Below are positions 28,010 to 39,238 of a DNA stretch of 64,000 nucleotides, one piece after another; the stretch's first letter is position 1; each line of letters starts with the position of its first letter. This DNA comes from Ahaetulla prasina (lineage: Eukaryota; Chordata; Lepidosauria; Squamata; Colubridae). Made by a program: the position numbers and the translations under genes. The notes beneath the pieces are model-generated. The model did no database searches. It saw only the letters and a list, made by a program, of their open reading frames with translations, and was not told where the DNA came from. The DNA is taken from positions 158,804,438 to 158,868,437 of the forward strand of contig NC_080540.1 in the NCBI RefSeq assembly GCF_028640845.1. The letters run 5' to 3'.

Positions 28010-28363
28010 TCACTTCTGTAGATGCCAGTCACGCCCATGCCCAGTGCGCGAAACCAGTCTAGTCCCAACAAACTGGGCAGGGTCCTTGACGATCGTGATG
28101 GGCAGGGTCTTCTGTGTGGTCCGTACTCGACTGGACAGAGGTGGTCCCTCGAACAGGATTCGATTCCCTTGGTAGTGATGGACTCGTGGCCGTTGTGTTT
28201 GCAGGTGGCGCTTCGCGACTGATGGCAGTGCCTTCGCCAAAGTGTCCCAGGACATGATGGTGATTGCTGATCCGGTGTCCACTTCGAGTCGGCACCGTAC
28301 TCCTTCTATTTTGGGTTTGGTGAAGATCTTCTTCTCCACTCGGGTTGGCGCGCCTATGACCAC
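28010..28363 (-). pseudogene. Gypsy aspartic protease region
   Basis: It contains VDTGSAITIMSW, where DTGS is the catalytic aspartic protease motif, about 30 residues into the frame. It follows the zinc knuckle in a different frame. The downstream LGLDWFRALGMGV region (28040-28071) resembles the LLGRDWL-type flap end of Gypsy proteases. Confidence 0.8.
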
Positions 28364-28471
28364 AGTCGTTTGGTTCGAATCCGCGCCTTTTTGTTTGAGC
28401 CAATCGCGGTCGCCTTGCTGATCCCGCTCTGATTGGCCGATTTGAATTTTCGCGGAAGGTTGGGGAGCTCG

Positions 28472-28720
28472 ACAGACTTGAGCTAGGTGCCCTTTCTTCT
28501 CGCACCGCCGACATGTTGCGTCCTTAAACTTGCAGCGTTGGCGCTGCCAGGGCTTCCGCGATGTCGATGACCTCGGGACCGCAGTGGCTCAAGAAGTATG
28601 CCCTTTGCGGTTGTCTGGAACTCCTTGCAGTTCGTTGGCTTCTAGAAAGCTTTCAAACGGGTCATACGCTCCCATTTCTCTAGCCGGGTCAAACGGTGCG
28701 GGCGGAGTGTAACTTGCCAT
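28472..28720 (-). pseudogene. gag remnant with internal deletion
   Basis: A start codon at 28718-28720 opens MASYTPPAPFDPAREMGAYD and continues to about NELQGVPDNRKGHTS before a stop. A nucleocapsid zinc knuckle CRRCEKKGHLAQVC (CX2CX4HX4C, 28472-28513) follows within about 120 bp. A normal gag needs several hundred codons for matrix and capsid between these, so most of it has been deleted. Confidence 0.75.
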
Positions 28721-28817
28721 CTCCACTTTTCTGCCCTGTGTTTGCTGGGTTCGGTTCTTTCGTGCTTCAGCTCGGTTCTGGTGCTCCTTAGCCTCGAGAT
28801 CCCACCTTCGTCGCCAG

Positions 28818-28996
28818 TGTTAAGTTCGGGAAGTAACGAGGCTGGAGACCAGGGTAGTGACAACAGCTCTTTAATATATGGTGAACCCAGCAACCTGGCT
28901 GGGGAAAAACAACCCTTTATATACTGTTTAACCGGCGGCTTCAACCAATCAGCAACGTGCTTGTTTCCCACCCAAAATATTTAAAGATACATAACA
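28818..28996 (-). mobile_element. 5' LTR of the Gypsy element, 179 bp
   Basis: It begins TGTTATGTATC and ends CTTAACA, i.e. TG...CA with short inverted ends. It contains AGTATATAAAGGG (a TATA-like promoter) and ATATTAAAGAGC (a possible poly(A) signal), and is followed by CTGGCGACGAAGGTGGG, the likely primer-binding region. Confidence 0.85.
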
Positions 28997-30143
28997 GTCC
29001 CCATTTATGATCACCTGCCCTCTTCCCCACTGACTTTTCTTGTAGTTAGTAAGCAAAAAAAAAGGTTGCAAATGTTAACCATGTGTCTGTGGGGTGCTGC
29101 AGCATTATAATTGTGAGCTGCGCACCAAGCACCTGGAGACACCAAGATGGCTGGAACTTTGAGGACCTCTTATCAGTATCACTTGTTCAGTGCTATTGCA
29201 AGTTCAAAGGCTCACTGAATGAGTGCTTGTTAACAGAGGTCACCTGTATTTTCTATGAAGAAGGAAAAAGAGATAACAGTGATGGTGATTAATTAATTGG
29301 TTTAATTGGGCCGTAAAAGGAAAGGATTCAGTTGATGTCTCTGAGGAAAGTCTAAGATTGGGAATTAGGATTCAGCAATTTCCTCATTCCTCTTGTCTAC
29401 ACTTTCTCATAAGACACACCTTAGAAATGCATTACAGGTTTCTCAGGAAGAAGTCCAATAACAGTGGACAGTCTTCAGGCAAATTCCTTTCTCCAGGTCA
29501 CCATGAAGACTTTTTGCATAGGTGACCATCACAAGCTTCAGAACTACAAGTGAACCTAAGGGTTTTAGAGTGTCCCTCAGAAACCTTATAAAGAATTTTT
29601 TTTCTAACATGACAGAAGGAAAAATATATGAAAATCTCCCCCCCCCCCCCAAATAACTTTATTGAAGATTATATTATATGGATAAAAACGAATACAACCT
29701 CATATTACAGGGATATATTTTATTTTATTTTTTTAAAAAATGAAAGTACAGAGAAGAGATGTCGGCTGTGATAAACTGCTAATGCTGATTTATACTGGCT
29801 GGGGATGAAGGGCGCCTTTTCTTCTTTTATCTCTTCTAAGTTAAAAGAAGAAAACTTGCCCTTCATCCCCAGCAAGTATAATCAGCATTAGCAGTTTATC
29901 AGCCCGACATCTCCTCATTCCATACAGTACTAGCTCACTCCACTCTCTCTAAAGCCTCATCCCATCACTAAAGCCTCATCTCTTCATATGAATCAGCAAA
30001 AGTCCAATAAGGACTTTTGTTTTGGAATGATGACAGACATATTAGAAAGAATAGCTTAGGGATTACAAATTTCACCTCTTAACCAATTCTGAACCCTTCC
30101 TATCAATAGATTTGATGGCAGACACCCATGATTTACTGCAGAC
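28997..30143 (+). repeat. 1.15-kb direct repeat, right copy
   Basis: It begins exactly at the outer edge of the Gypsy 5' LTR and ends at CTGCAGAC, after which the sequence continues into unique DNA (AAATCAACATG). See the left copy at 24225-25370. Confidence 0.95.
29756..29913. repeat. 158-bp near-perfect palindrome, copy 2
   Basis: The same hairpin as 24983-25140, with one visible change in the left arm (GGCTGTGATAAA for GGCTGGGATAAA). Confidence 0.85.
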
Positions 30144-30870
30144 AAATCAACATGTAAAATATTCCTTGAAGGTAAAAAGTTTTATTTTACTTTTTTTTTC
30201 TTTAAAGGACCTAGTTTGTGCAATTTTCATTCATCAGTCACGACACAGCCTTATAGACATCTCATCTTTTCTTTCTCCCTCTCTCGCACTCCCTATAAGT
30301 CATCATCAGGCAGGCTGAGAGAACTAACTTCATTCCTACCTGTTAATAAGTTTTATGTAAACAATAGCTTTAATTTTTAAAACCATGATGTAATGCTAGA
30401 CAATGGATAATTGTTGGGGTTGTTGCATTATACAAAGAAGAATGTACATCTATTCATACCTAATAGTTATTTACATGTTACAAGTCTGTCAACCTGAATG
30501 AATGCTTCTGGACTCATAACTTAGTCTCCCAGCTGCTTAGACTTCGTTTAATTATGAGTTGTGGTCTGAGGGCATTTCCACAAAAGGTGCTGATTGCCGC
30601 TAGCAGAACAGAATCGTGCAAATTCTCATGTTTTGATGTCAGGAGCATGATCTGCGGTAGAGATTGGAAAGAGGTTTTTTTTTTAAAACTGCCTCTGCCT
30701 CTTTTTCACTGCATGACCTTGTGCAACGATCCATACATGGTCTACCCTCACAATCCAAAATCTTGCAAGATTTCAGCTACAGCGTCTCATTCATAGATTG
30801 TTGTGAGATGTCATGTGAAAATGGTAAGATCTCATTTATGAGAGAGGATTCTGAATTGCCGGTAGTTTAC
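30144..30870. other. Intergenic, nothing recognised
   Basis: Unique-looking sequence with no supported gene or transposon. Confidence 0.5.
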
Positions 30871-30873
30871 ACC

Positions 30874-30920
<47 letters not shown>

Positions 30921-30921
30921 T
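30874..30921. repeat. (GATA)n microsatellite, about 12 units
   Basis: Pure GATA tetramers. GATA repeats are the core of the Bkm satellite first described in snakes. Confidence 0.95.
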
Positions 30922-30962
30922 AAAAACAAATGAGCTGGAAATAACATTTAGAGTGTTCACAG

Positions 30963-31363
30963 CAGTGGTGAAATCCATTTTTTAAAATTACTGGTTCTGT
31001 GGGTGTGGCTTGGTGGGTATGACTTGGGTGTAGCAGGGGAAGGGTACTTCAAAATCTCCATTCCCTCCCCACTCCTGGGGGAAGGATATTGCAAAATCTC
31101 CATTCCCACCCCACTCTGGAGCCAGCCAGAGGTGGCATTTGCCAGTTCTCTGAACTACTCAAAATTTCTGAACCAGGGTCTCCAACCTTGTCAACTTTAA
31201 GGCTTGTGGACTTCAACTCCCAGCTTTGCTGGCTGAGGAACTCTGGGAGTTGAAGTCCACAAGCCTTAAAGTTGCCAAGGTTGGAGACCTCTGCTCTGAA
31301 CTACTCAAAATTTCCACTACCGGTTCTCTAGAACCTGTCAGAACCTGCTGGATTTCACCCCTG
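30963..31363. mobile_element. hAT MITE split by a foldback MITE
   Basis: It starts CAGTGGTGAAATCCATTTTT and ends GCTGGATTTCACCCCTG, with TSD gttcacag / gttcatag (7 of 8). The foldback MITE at 31174-31293 is nested inside. Without it the element is about 270 bp. Confidence 0.88.
31174..31293. mobile_element. hAT foldback MITE nested in another MITE
   Basis: 120-bp hairpin, CAGGGTCTCCAACCTTG to CAAGGTTGGAGACCTCTG, with TSD ttctgaac / ctctgaac (7 of 8) made from the host MITE's own sequence. Confidence 0.88.
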
Positions 31364-31991
31364 GTTCATAGCAAACTAACAGCAATTGGAATTTTAGTTT
31401 GAAAAGCACAGCACAAGCCGGTAAAGCATAACCTGATTTATTTTGTTTTGGAATGATGACAGATTAGAAAGGAGGATTATGTAGAGACAGAAGAGCTTGA
31501 AACTCTTACTGGGAGGCCCAGCTTGAAGGGTTCTGAAACTGGTTTGAAGTATCTTCAAATCCAGGGATTTCGAGGGGGGGAGGGGGGGGTTGTAACAGAG
31601 CAAGCAATTCCCATGCATACCACTGCAATTCTAGGAATGAGCTTTCTTTGCCCACTTCAAGTTTGTGCTAAAATGAGACATGATTTATATCCCATTTCTG
31701 GAGAATAGTGAAATGGGATTGATTTATGTTGGTGTTAATGTGTTTTTTTTACTATAATACTAGCAAGGAAATATTTATTTTTTATTTATTTTATTTATTT
31801 TATTAGATTTTTATACCACCCTTCTCCCGAAGGACTCAGGGCGGTGTACAGCCAAATAATAAAACCCCACAATATACACATTAAAACAGAAACTTAAAAC
31901 CAAGCATATTACATAAATGGCCGAAATTTAAAACAATCAATTTAAAACCCTAAAATTCATAAATAACCCCAATTAAAACTTAATAAGACTT

Positions 31992-32930
31992 TTAAGCCAG
32001 TCCCGCTTGAATAAATAAATGCGTTTTCAGCTCACGGCGAAAGGTCCGAAGATCAGGCAATTGGCGTAAACCAGGGGGAAGTTCGTTCCAAAGAGTAGGA
32101 GCTCCGACAGAGAAGGCCCTACCCCTGGGGGCCGCCAGCCGACATTGTTTGGCGGACGGCACCTTGAGAAGACCTTCTCTGTGTGAGCGTACGGGTTGGT
32201 GGGAGGCATAAGGTAACAGCAGGCGGTCCTGTAAGTACCCGGGCCTTAAGCCATGGAGCGCTTTAAAGATGATAACCAAAATCTTAAAGCGCACCCGAAA
32301 GACCACAGGAAGCCAGTGCAGGCTGCGCAGGAGTGGTGTTACATGGGAGCAACGAGTGGCTCCCACTATTACCCGCGCAGCTGCATTCTGAACTAGCTGA
32401 AGCCTCCGGGTGCACTTCAAGGGCAGCCCCATGTAGAGAGCATTGCAATAATCCAAACGAAAAGTGATTAGAGCGTGAATGACCGTGCATAAGGCATGGA
32501 AGGGGCACAACTGGCGGACCAAGCGTACTTGGTGAAAGGCCCTCCTGGAGACAGCCGCCAAATGATCTTCAAATGACAGCTGCCCATCCAGGAGGACACC
32601 CAAGTTGCGCACCCTTTCCATTGGGGCCAATAACTCGCCCCCAACAGTCAGCCGCGGTTGCAGCTGACTGTACCGGGGTGCCAGCATCCACAGCCACTCT
32701 GTCTTGGAGGGATTGAGCTTGAGTCTGTTTCTCCCCATCCAGACCTGTACGGCTTCCAGGCACTGGGACAGCACTTCGACAGCTTCGTTGGGGTGGCCCG
32801 GGGTGGAAAAGTACAGCTGCGTGTCATCAGCGTACAGATGGTAACTCACCCCAAAGCCACTGATGACCTCACCCAGCGGCTTCATATAGATGTTGAACAG
32901 GAGAGGCGAGAGAATCGACCCCTGAGGCAC
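31992..32930 (-). pseudogene. L2 ORF2 second part: RT catalytic box and C-terminus
   Basis: 312 codons starting inside [19 protein letters not shown], with the catalytic YADDTQLYF (about 32823-32834), [42 protein letters not shown], then the C-terminal [20 protein letters not shown] and [20 protein letters not shown]. It is continuous with the first part apart from one frameshift. Confidence 0.88.
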
Positions 32931-35046
32931 CCCTTACTTGTGGGGTAAGGCACCTCGCGGTTGATCTCTGCCCCCCTGTCAACACCGTCTGCGACTGGTC
33001 AGAGAGATAGGAGGAGAACCACCGATAGACAGTGCCTCCCACTCCCAAACTCTCCAACCGGTGCAGCAAGATACCATGGTCGATGGTATCAAAAGCCGCT
33101 GAGAGATCTAATAGGACCAGGGCAGAGGAACAACCCCTATCCCTGGCCCTCCAGAAGTCATCCACCAACGCGACCAAAGCTGTCTCCATACTATGTCCGG
33201 GCCGGAAGCCGGACTGGAACGGGTCTAGATAGACAGCTTCATCCAGGTACTGGGGAAGCTGCCATGCAACCACACTCTCTACAACCTTTGCCACAAAGCG
33301 AAGGTTGGAGACTGGACGATAATTTCCCCAAATAGCTGGCTCCAGGGAAGGCTTCTTGAGGAGGGGTCCCACCACCGCCTCTTTCAAGGCAGCAGGGAAA
33401 ACCCCTTCCAACAATGAAGCATTTATAATTCCCCGGAGCCAGCCTCGTGTCACTTCCTGTGTAGCCAGCACTAACCAGGAGGGACACGGGTCCAGTAAAC
33501 ATGTAGTTGCATGTAACCTCCCCAGTAACCTGTCCACGTCCTCGAGAGCCACAGAATCAAACTCATTCCAAACAACCTCAACAAGACGCGTCTCCATCAT
33601 CTCATTTGGATCATCGCAATTTTGGTCTAAACTATCCCGAAGCTGAACGATTTTATTGTATAGATAACCGTTAAACTCCTCAGCACGTCCCTGTAAGGGG
33701 TCATCCCACCCCTCCTGGTGAAGGAGGGAGCAGGTCACCCAAAACAAGGCGGCCGGGCGGTTATCTGCCGATGCAATGAGGGTGAAAACGTAAGAACGTT
33801 TCGCCTCCCCCATTGCCACTAGATAGGTCTTAGTAAAAGACCTCACTAGTGTCCGATCAGCCTCGGAACGGCTAGACCTCCAGGTACTCTCTAGGCGTCT
33901 TCTCCGGCGTTTCATCTCCCTCAGCTCCTCAGAAAACCAAGGAGCCAATTGAGATCTACGCCAGGTCAGAGGCCACAAAGGCACGACACGGTCCAAAGCC
34001 CCAGCCGCGGCCCGTTCCCAGGCCGCAACTAGTTCTTTAGTCGTGCCATGGGCAAGATCCTCAGGGAACGGCCCAAGCTCCGTCCGGAACCTCTCCGGGT
34101 CCATCAGGCGCCTGGGACGGAACCAACGCATTGGCTCCGTCTCCCTGCGGTGGTGAGCGGCGGTCCGAAAGTCTAGGCGAAGGAGAAAATGATCCGACCA
34201 TGACACCAGTTCCGTCACTAAATCTCCTAATTCCAGATCATTAAACCACTGTCCAGAGATAAAAATCAGATCTAGTGTGCCTCCCCCATTGTGGGTAGGG
34301 CCAACAGTTACTTGAATCAGGTCCAAGGCCGTCATGGAAGCCTGGAACTCCTGGACCATCGTTGATGACAAGCCGGCCGATGGCAAGTTGAAATCCCCCA
34401 TGACCAAAAGTCTGGGAATCTCAACCGCCACCCCGGCAAGCACCTCCAGTAGGGCTGTAGTCACGCAGCAAGGAGCCAGGTACGCGATCAACAGACTCAT
34501 CTGATTCCTATGGCCCCACTTCACAAGGAGGGATTCACAACCAGCTATCTGAGGCACAGTGGACTCCCTCGGCTCTAGACTTTCTTTAACCACAACTGCC
34601 ACCCCGCCACCCCTACCTTGGGCCCTCGGCTGACGGAATGCACGGAAACCCGGAGGGCACAGTTCAACCAGGGGTACACCCCCCTCTGTGCCCAACCAGG
34701 TCTCCGTAATGCCCGTAAAGTCCATGGACTCCCTCTGAATAAGGTCACAAATCAAGGGAGCCTTATTAACCACAGACCGGGCATTGCACAGCATCAGCCA
34801 AGACCCAAGCTCTGAGGGTCCTGGCCATCCAGGGAACGAGTAAGGACTGAGGGGCCAGAGCACATGATCGCTTTTAAACATCGAACACGTGCTCCCAGAG
34901 AACGATACGGCCCCTTGCCTCCGCCATATCTGCCTCTCCCACTTACCGTACAGATGGAATGACACTCTACGTTCTGAACACCCCCCTCCCCCCCTGTCTT
35001 CGGACCAGATAAAGTAATGCCGTGAGCATGCGCTGGGACTGGACAT
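32869..35046 (-). pseudogene. L2 ORF2 first part: endonuclease and RT fingers/palm
   Basis: 725 codons. The endonuclease region has [54 protein letters not shown] and [12 protein letters not shown], the AP-endonuclease-like motifs used to nick target DNA. The RT follows: [38 protein letters not shown] and [21 protein letters not shown] frameshift around 32940-32960 ends the frame just before the GVPQGS motif. The upstream 80 residues are not recognisable and the true start may be further in. Confidence 0.88.
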
Positions 35047-35918
35047 ACCTTCCCCGACGGGTTTCTCCCCCTATCCGTCACTCCCCTCCCCCCCCTTAAA
35101 AACCCCTTGTTTAAAAACCTATTAAAAAACCCCCAAAGATTCTTCTTCGATGCATGCCACCTCTCTAGGTCCCAAGACCCTTCATTAAGGTAGGCCCTCG
35201 ATAGAGCAGAGGGCCATTCCTGCGAGGCGGGGGAACCTCACAGCCATAAAAGCTCGAGAGACGAGTAACTCATGGAGGATTAAAATAACAGCAGAAGAAA
35301 AGGGCATCCCAAGCCGGCAGAACAACTGCAGATCTAATAAAACCGACCCCACTGTCTGCTTAGACCCTATTCCATAGTTGTTCAGGAAGTTGTTATTGCT
35401 TAAACTTGTTGTTGATGTTATTACGTTGCAGATGGAAGTTGCGACCAGGGTCAAACCATGGCCAAGAATCCAGGTAGGGAAACAGCCGATGACTAACACG
35501 GCCAAAGTCAGGCCCCACCAGTTCAGCCGCAGATGACAATTGCGGCCTGGGAAACAGGCCCGACAAGGCCGGTAAAGCTGCCCCATACCGCAAAATGGTC
35601 ATAGGACCCTTAAAGACCCGACAAGTCCAAAACCTCTCCATCGGCCGCCGGAAAGATTGAATATGAGGCGAAGGGCTTCGGCAGCTTGGCGGTCGGCTCC
35701 ACGCGGCTTCCCGGCTCAGGAAACCCGACCCGCTGTCTCCACGGAACTCAAGATGCCGCCATACTCGGGCATGCGCAGAAGAAGAAGCCTCTTGCCTTCT
35801 CTATTTTGTAAGAAGCTTGTTTCTATGCCTACAGTACATATGAAAGGAAAGCTATAAAAGCTGGGACAAGAGGCATGTTGCAATGGACTCTCACTGTATC
35901 CTCCAGAAAAATCTTATA

Positions 35919-36457
35919 CAGGTAGTCCGCGGCTTACAACAGTTCATTTAGTGACCGTTCAAAGTTACAACGGCATTGGAAAAAAGTGACTTATGACCGT
36001 TGCAGCCAGGGGTGGGTTCTACTTACCTTTACTAATGGTTCACATCATGCCTGAAGCTTCTGCGCATGCACAGAAGAGTTTTGATGATGTTTGGGTCAGT
36101 GGGCAGAGCCTCCCGGTTTTACTACCGGTTCTAGAGAACCGGTCCGAACCAGGGGACAACTCACCATTGGTTGCAGCATCCCTATAGTCACGTGATCAAA
36201 ATTCAGACCGTTGGCAACTGATTCATATTTATGACGGCCACAGCATCCTGGGAACATGTGATCACCTTTGATAACTTTCTGACAAGCAAAGTCAATGGGG
36301 AAGCCAGATTCACTGAACAACCGGTAGCAACTGCAGCAATTCACTTAACAGCTGTGACAAGAAAGGTCGTAGAATAGGGCAAAGCTCACTTGACAAATGT
36401 CTCACTTAGCAACAGAAATGTTGGGCTCAATTGTGGTCGTAAGTCAAAGACTACCTG
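35919..36457. mobile_element. Mariner-like MITE, CAGGTAGTCC family, with nested hAT
   Basis: The ends CAGGTAGTCCGCGGCTTACAA and AGTCAAAGACTACCTG are inverted, with flanking TA (35917-35918, 36458-36459). The interior has ATTTATGACGG, GACTTTGCTT-like and TTGTGGTCGTAAGTC blocks shared with copies at 19.8, 24.1, 38 and 63.2 kb. A hAT MITE (36007-36169) is nested inside. Confidence 0.85.
36007..36169. mobile_element. Short hAT MITE with perfect TSD, nested
   Basis: 163 bp, CAGGGGTGGGTTCTACTTAC to GGACAACTCACCATTG, flanked by gttgcagc (35999-36006, 36170-36177). Confidence 0.92.
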
Positions 36458-37096
36458 TAGAAACTATATTAAAACTCGTTTTGCTTGCCTTTTGGCTCTT
36501 CCACATAGCAACCTTAAAAGTGCTGTAATACAGGGTAGATTTTGTATCCCCCCCCCCAAATTTCTCTTGAGCAGGAAACTTCCAATTTACCTGGAAAAAA
36601 TAATTGGCAATTGTTAACACAAAGCTCTTAGCTGAATAGCTATTCAGATTCAAGAACACAAAGTGAAAAATGAGATGGAGGAAATCTCAGGAAAGATAAA
36701 AATGTGGTGAAGGCATGCTCTGCTTTCATTGTCAAGCTTTTCTTCACATCTATAATAAGGCTCTTTCTCTTTTCAAGTAAAACGCCAAACACTAGCTGAC
36801 TCTGCTGTGTACTTTAAGAAAAAACAAAAAACGAAGTCCAAATGTGTCTCCAGAGCCTGTGGATGAAATTAGATTAGTAGGCCTCTCCTTCTTGGCTATT
36901 ATTTATGGTGTTTGGTAAGCATGTTGAGCATAATTTAAAGTGGTTTCTAAAACTGCCCATAAAAGAGGAGAGACAAGGAATATAAAGCTGAAGAAAAAAT
37001 GAATGTTCCTCCCAGTGAGAGGAGCTCTATCCTTCCTGGCTTTTCTGACTGGCTGCAGTCAAGAAGTGGCAAATGGTCCTTTAAGAGAGACACAAT

Positions 37097-37372
37097 CAGT
37101 GATGGGATTCAAAAATTTTTACTACTGGTTCTGTGGGCGAGGCTTGGTGGGCGTGGCAGGGGAAGGATACTGTAAAATCTCCATTCCCTCCTCACTCCAG
37201 GGGAAGTTTACTGCAAAATCCCCATTTCCTCCTGATCAGCTGGGACTCGGGAGGCAGAGAATAGATGGGGGCGGGGCCAGTCAGAGGTGATATTTGCTGG
37301 TTCTCTGAACTACTCAAAATTCCCTCTACCGGTTCTCCAGAACTGGTCAGAACCGGCTGAATACCACCTCTG
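37097..37372. mobile_element. hAT MITE, CAGTGATGGG family
   Basis: 276 bp, CAGTGATGGGATTCAAAAAT to GGCTGAATACCACCTCTG, with TSD gacacaat / gacacgat (7 of 8). Confidence 0.9.
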
Positions 37373-37789
37373 GACACGATGTTGCCAGTCTTCAAATATA
37401 GTATGGCACTGTACCCTCTCTTGAGGAAGCCATTTCTTGAGGAAGCTTTGTGGGAGAATTATCGGTCTTCACCTTTCCCTTGTTGGAGAAGATGCTCAGG
37501 TTAAAAAGACCTTAGATGAAGCAGATGTTCATGATCCTTTACCGTCTGGATTCAGGACCAGGCATGGAAGAGAAACTACACTGATCAACCATGGCATCTT
37601 ACTAGGCTCCCTGTGAGAGTTGGGGTGGAGACGCCATTTTGTGGTGGCTCTGCTCCCACTTTGGTCAGTAGTTTCACTTGCTGAACGGGAAGGAGCAGTG
37701 AATGCTACTATTTAATATTTATATAAAGTTCATATAACAGAATGAGAACTCAACCACCAGTCTGGGATAAGGTTATTGAAATATGTACA

Positions 37790-38576
37790 TAATCTTCAAG
37801 TTACATCTAATGAGGTAGCAACCATTCAAAATTATGACGGATCTCCCGAGGACTACTTACAAGCCAATTTGAAATTCTGATTGCGGCCCTGCCCTGTTGT
37901 CACATGATAGTGTTTGCACCACCCATGGTCACATGACTGTGATTTATGATTTTTCCTCCCCTAGAAGCTGGCACTTATTCCTGATTTCCAGCAAAAAAAA
38001 TATATGCTTATTATAGAAAATGGATTTGTTTAACGATTGTGGTGTATGCTTTACAACTTTACAACCTCAGGGTGCCGTCAGCGAGACAGTGTCGTTTGGC
38101 GACGCCCAGAGGAAGGGCCTTCTCTGTGGGGGCTCCCGCCCTCTGGAACGAACTCCCCCCAGGACTTCGTCAACTTTCGGACCTCCAAACCTTCCGTCGC
38201 GAGCTTAAAACACATCTATTTATTTGTGCAGGACTGGATTAGTTTTTAAATTTGTGGGTTTTTTAATGGGTTTTTATCATTTATTCTAAATTTTTAATCC
38301 TGGCCAATTGAATAAGTTTTTTAATTGTATTTTAATAGTATTTATATTGTAATATTATTGTTTATTTTATCTGGCTGTGAACCGCCCTGAGTCCTTTGGG
38401 AGAAGGGCGGTATAAAAATTTAAATAATAAAAAAAAAACTGCAATGATTTACTTAACTACTCCTGCAAAAAAGATTGTGAAATCGGGCGCAGTCGCGTGG
38501 TGACCCACTTAACAACCAGAATGACTTATGATCGTAATTCCAGGTTCCGTTATGCTCGTAAATCAAGGACTACCTG
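37790..38576. mobile_element. Mariner-like MITE copy split by an L2 fragment
   Basis: The right end AAATCAAGGACTACCTG before TA is clear, as are TTTGTTTAACGATTG and TGACCCACTTAACAACCAGA. The left end is only approximate. The L2 fragment 38041-38440 sits inside. Confidence 0.6.
38041..38440 (+). mobile_element. 5'-truncated L2 LINE 3' end
   Basis: The frame 38039-38242 gives [35 protein letters not shown] and [16 protein letters not shown], matching the C-terminus of the large L2 at 32 kb. The 3' UTR ends with AACCGCCCTGAGTCCTTTGG, GAGAAGGGCGG and a poly(A)-like tail. Confidence 0.85.
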
Positions 38577-38753
38577 TATATCATTCATCAGGCCAAACTG
38601 GAGATGCTGTGCAAACTCTAACCTGTGCCTTGAAGCGGTGAAGTACTAGATGGATAGAAACAACCTGAGGCCTACTCTCAGCAAGACAGAATTACTATTT
38701 GTCCAGCTACATTTAGCTCCAAGATAATATCAGTATTGGTATGAGGATTGCCC

Positions 38754-38976
38754 CAGAGGTGGGCTTCCCATAATTTAACAACCGGTTCGCCCCAACACCG
38801 AAAATGTGCGCTTTTGCGCATGTGTTTTGCTCTCGTGCGAGCTTTCACACATGCACGCAGCTTAAAAAACACAGTTAAATAAGACAGCATAGCGCCCAGG
38901 CAGGTGGGCAGGCCACCCGCAGGTCACAACTACTGGTTCACCTGAACTGCTATGAACCGGCTGAATCCCACCCCTG
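38754..38976. mobile_element. hAT MITE with perfect TSD, CpG-rich interior
   Basis: 223 bp, CAGAGGTGGGCTTCCCATAA to CGGCTGAATCCCACCCCTG, flanked by gattgccc (38746-38753, 38977-38984). The interior GCGCTTTTGCGCATGTG differs from the other members and may be a separate subfamily. Confidence 0.9.
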
Positions 38977-39238
38977 GATTGCCCTCTCCCTGAGATCGGT
39001 GCAGAACCACTTCGTAGATGTCCTGGAAAGCACTGGAAGCCATGGTCCATAGGATCTTTGCCCAGTTGAAGTTGGTGCTGTGCCTGAATTATGTTTCAGT
39101 GACTCATACCCTTATCACTACAAGGATAAATTACTCTAGCATGGGGCTAATTTGAAAGTGTCAGTACAAAGTCCAGTGATCACATTGTTAGCTGGTGAGA
39201 ACCACTGTGTTGGTGTTATATGTATATATATATATATA

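Larger units (their letters stand above)
25371..28996 (-). mobile_element. Ty3/Gypsy LTR retrotransposon remnant, one LTR
   Basis: Read on the minus strand: LTR, gag start, zinc knuckle, protease, reverse transcriptase, RNase H, integrase, then an abrupt end after the integrase C-terminal region. The Ty3 order (integrase last) is clear. Many stops and shifts mean it is dead. Only the 5' LTR is present; the 3' LTR and polypurine tract are absent and the truncated edge abuts the left 1.15-kb repeat. Confidence 0.9.
31770..35800 (-). mobile_element. L2-type LINE, near full length
   Basis: About 4 kb. From the right: a CpG-rich presumed 5' UTR (35047-35800), an ORF with apurinic endonuclease and reverse transcriptase, a 3' UTR with the stem-loop CCGCCCTGAGTCCTTCGGGA / AGAAGGGTGG, and an ATTTT/TAAA tail at 31770-31805. 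Other L2 pieces are at 38041-38440, 43727-43905 and 63203-63619. No target duplication was found at the A/T-rich left end, and the 5' boundary is estimated from composition. Confidence 0.85.
37385..39190 (+). mobile_element. Ancient L2 LINE fragments, interrupted
   Basis: Scattered L2-like coding remnants on the plus strand: KPFLEEALWENYRSS and PFTVWIQDQAWKRNYTDQPW at 37430-37600, LEAVKY*MDRNNLRPTLSKTE at 38630-38700, and a C-terminal piece near 38985-39190. The order agrees with L2 ORF2. Between them are unrelated sequence, a younger L2 tail in a mariner-like MITE, and a hAT MITE at 38754-38976. The assignment rests on weak similarity. Confidence 0.5.

Noticed and set aside
28818..30143. The 1.15-kb direct repeats as the LTRs of the Gypsy element
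   Set aside because: They lack TG/CA ends and promoter signals, and the left copy contains ordinary host DNA continuous with its flank; the real LTR is the 179-bp segment at 28818-28996.
32961..33646. Plus-strand frames opposite the L2 LINE
   Set aside because: They are antisense shadows of the L2 ORF2 on the minus strand.
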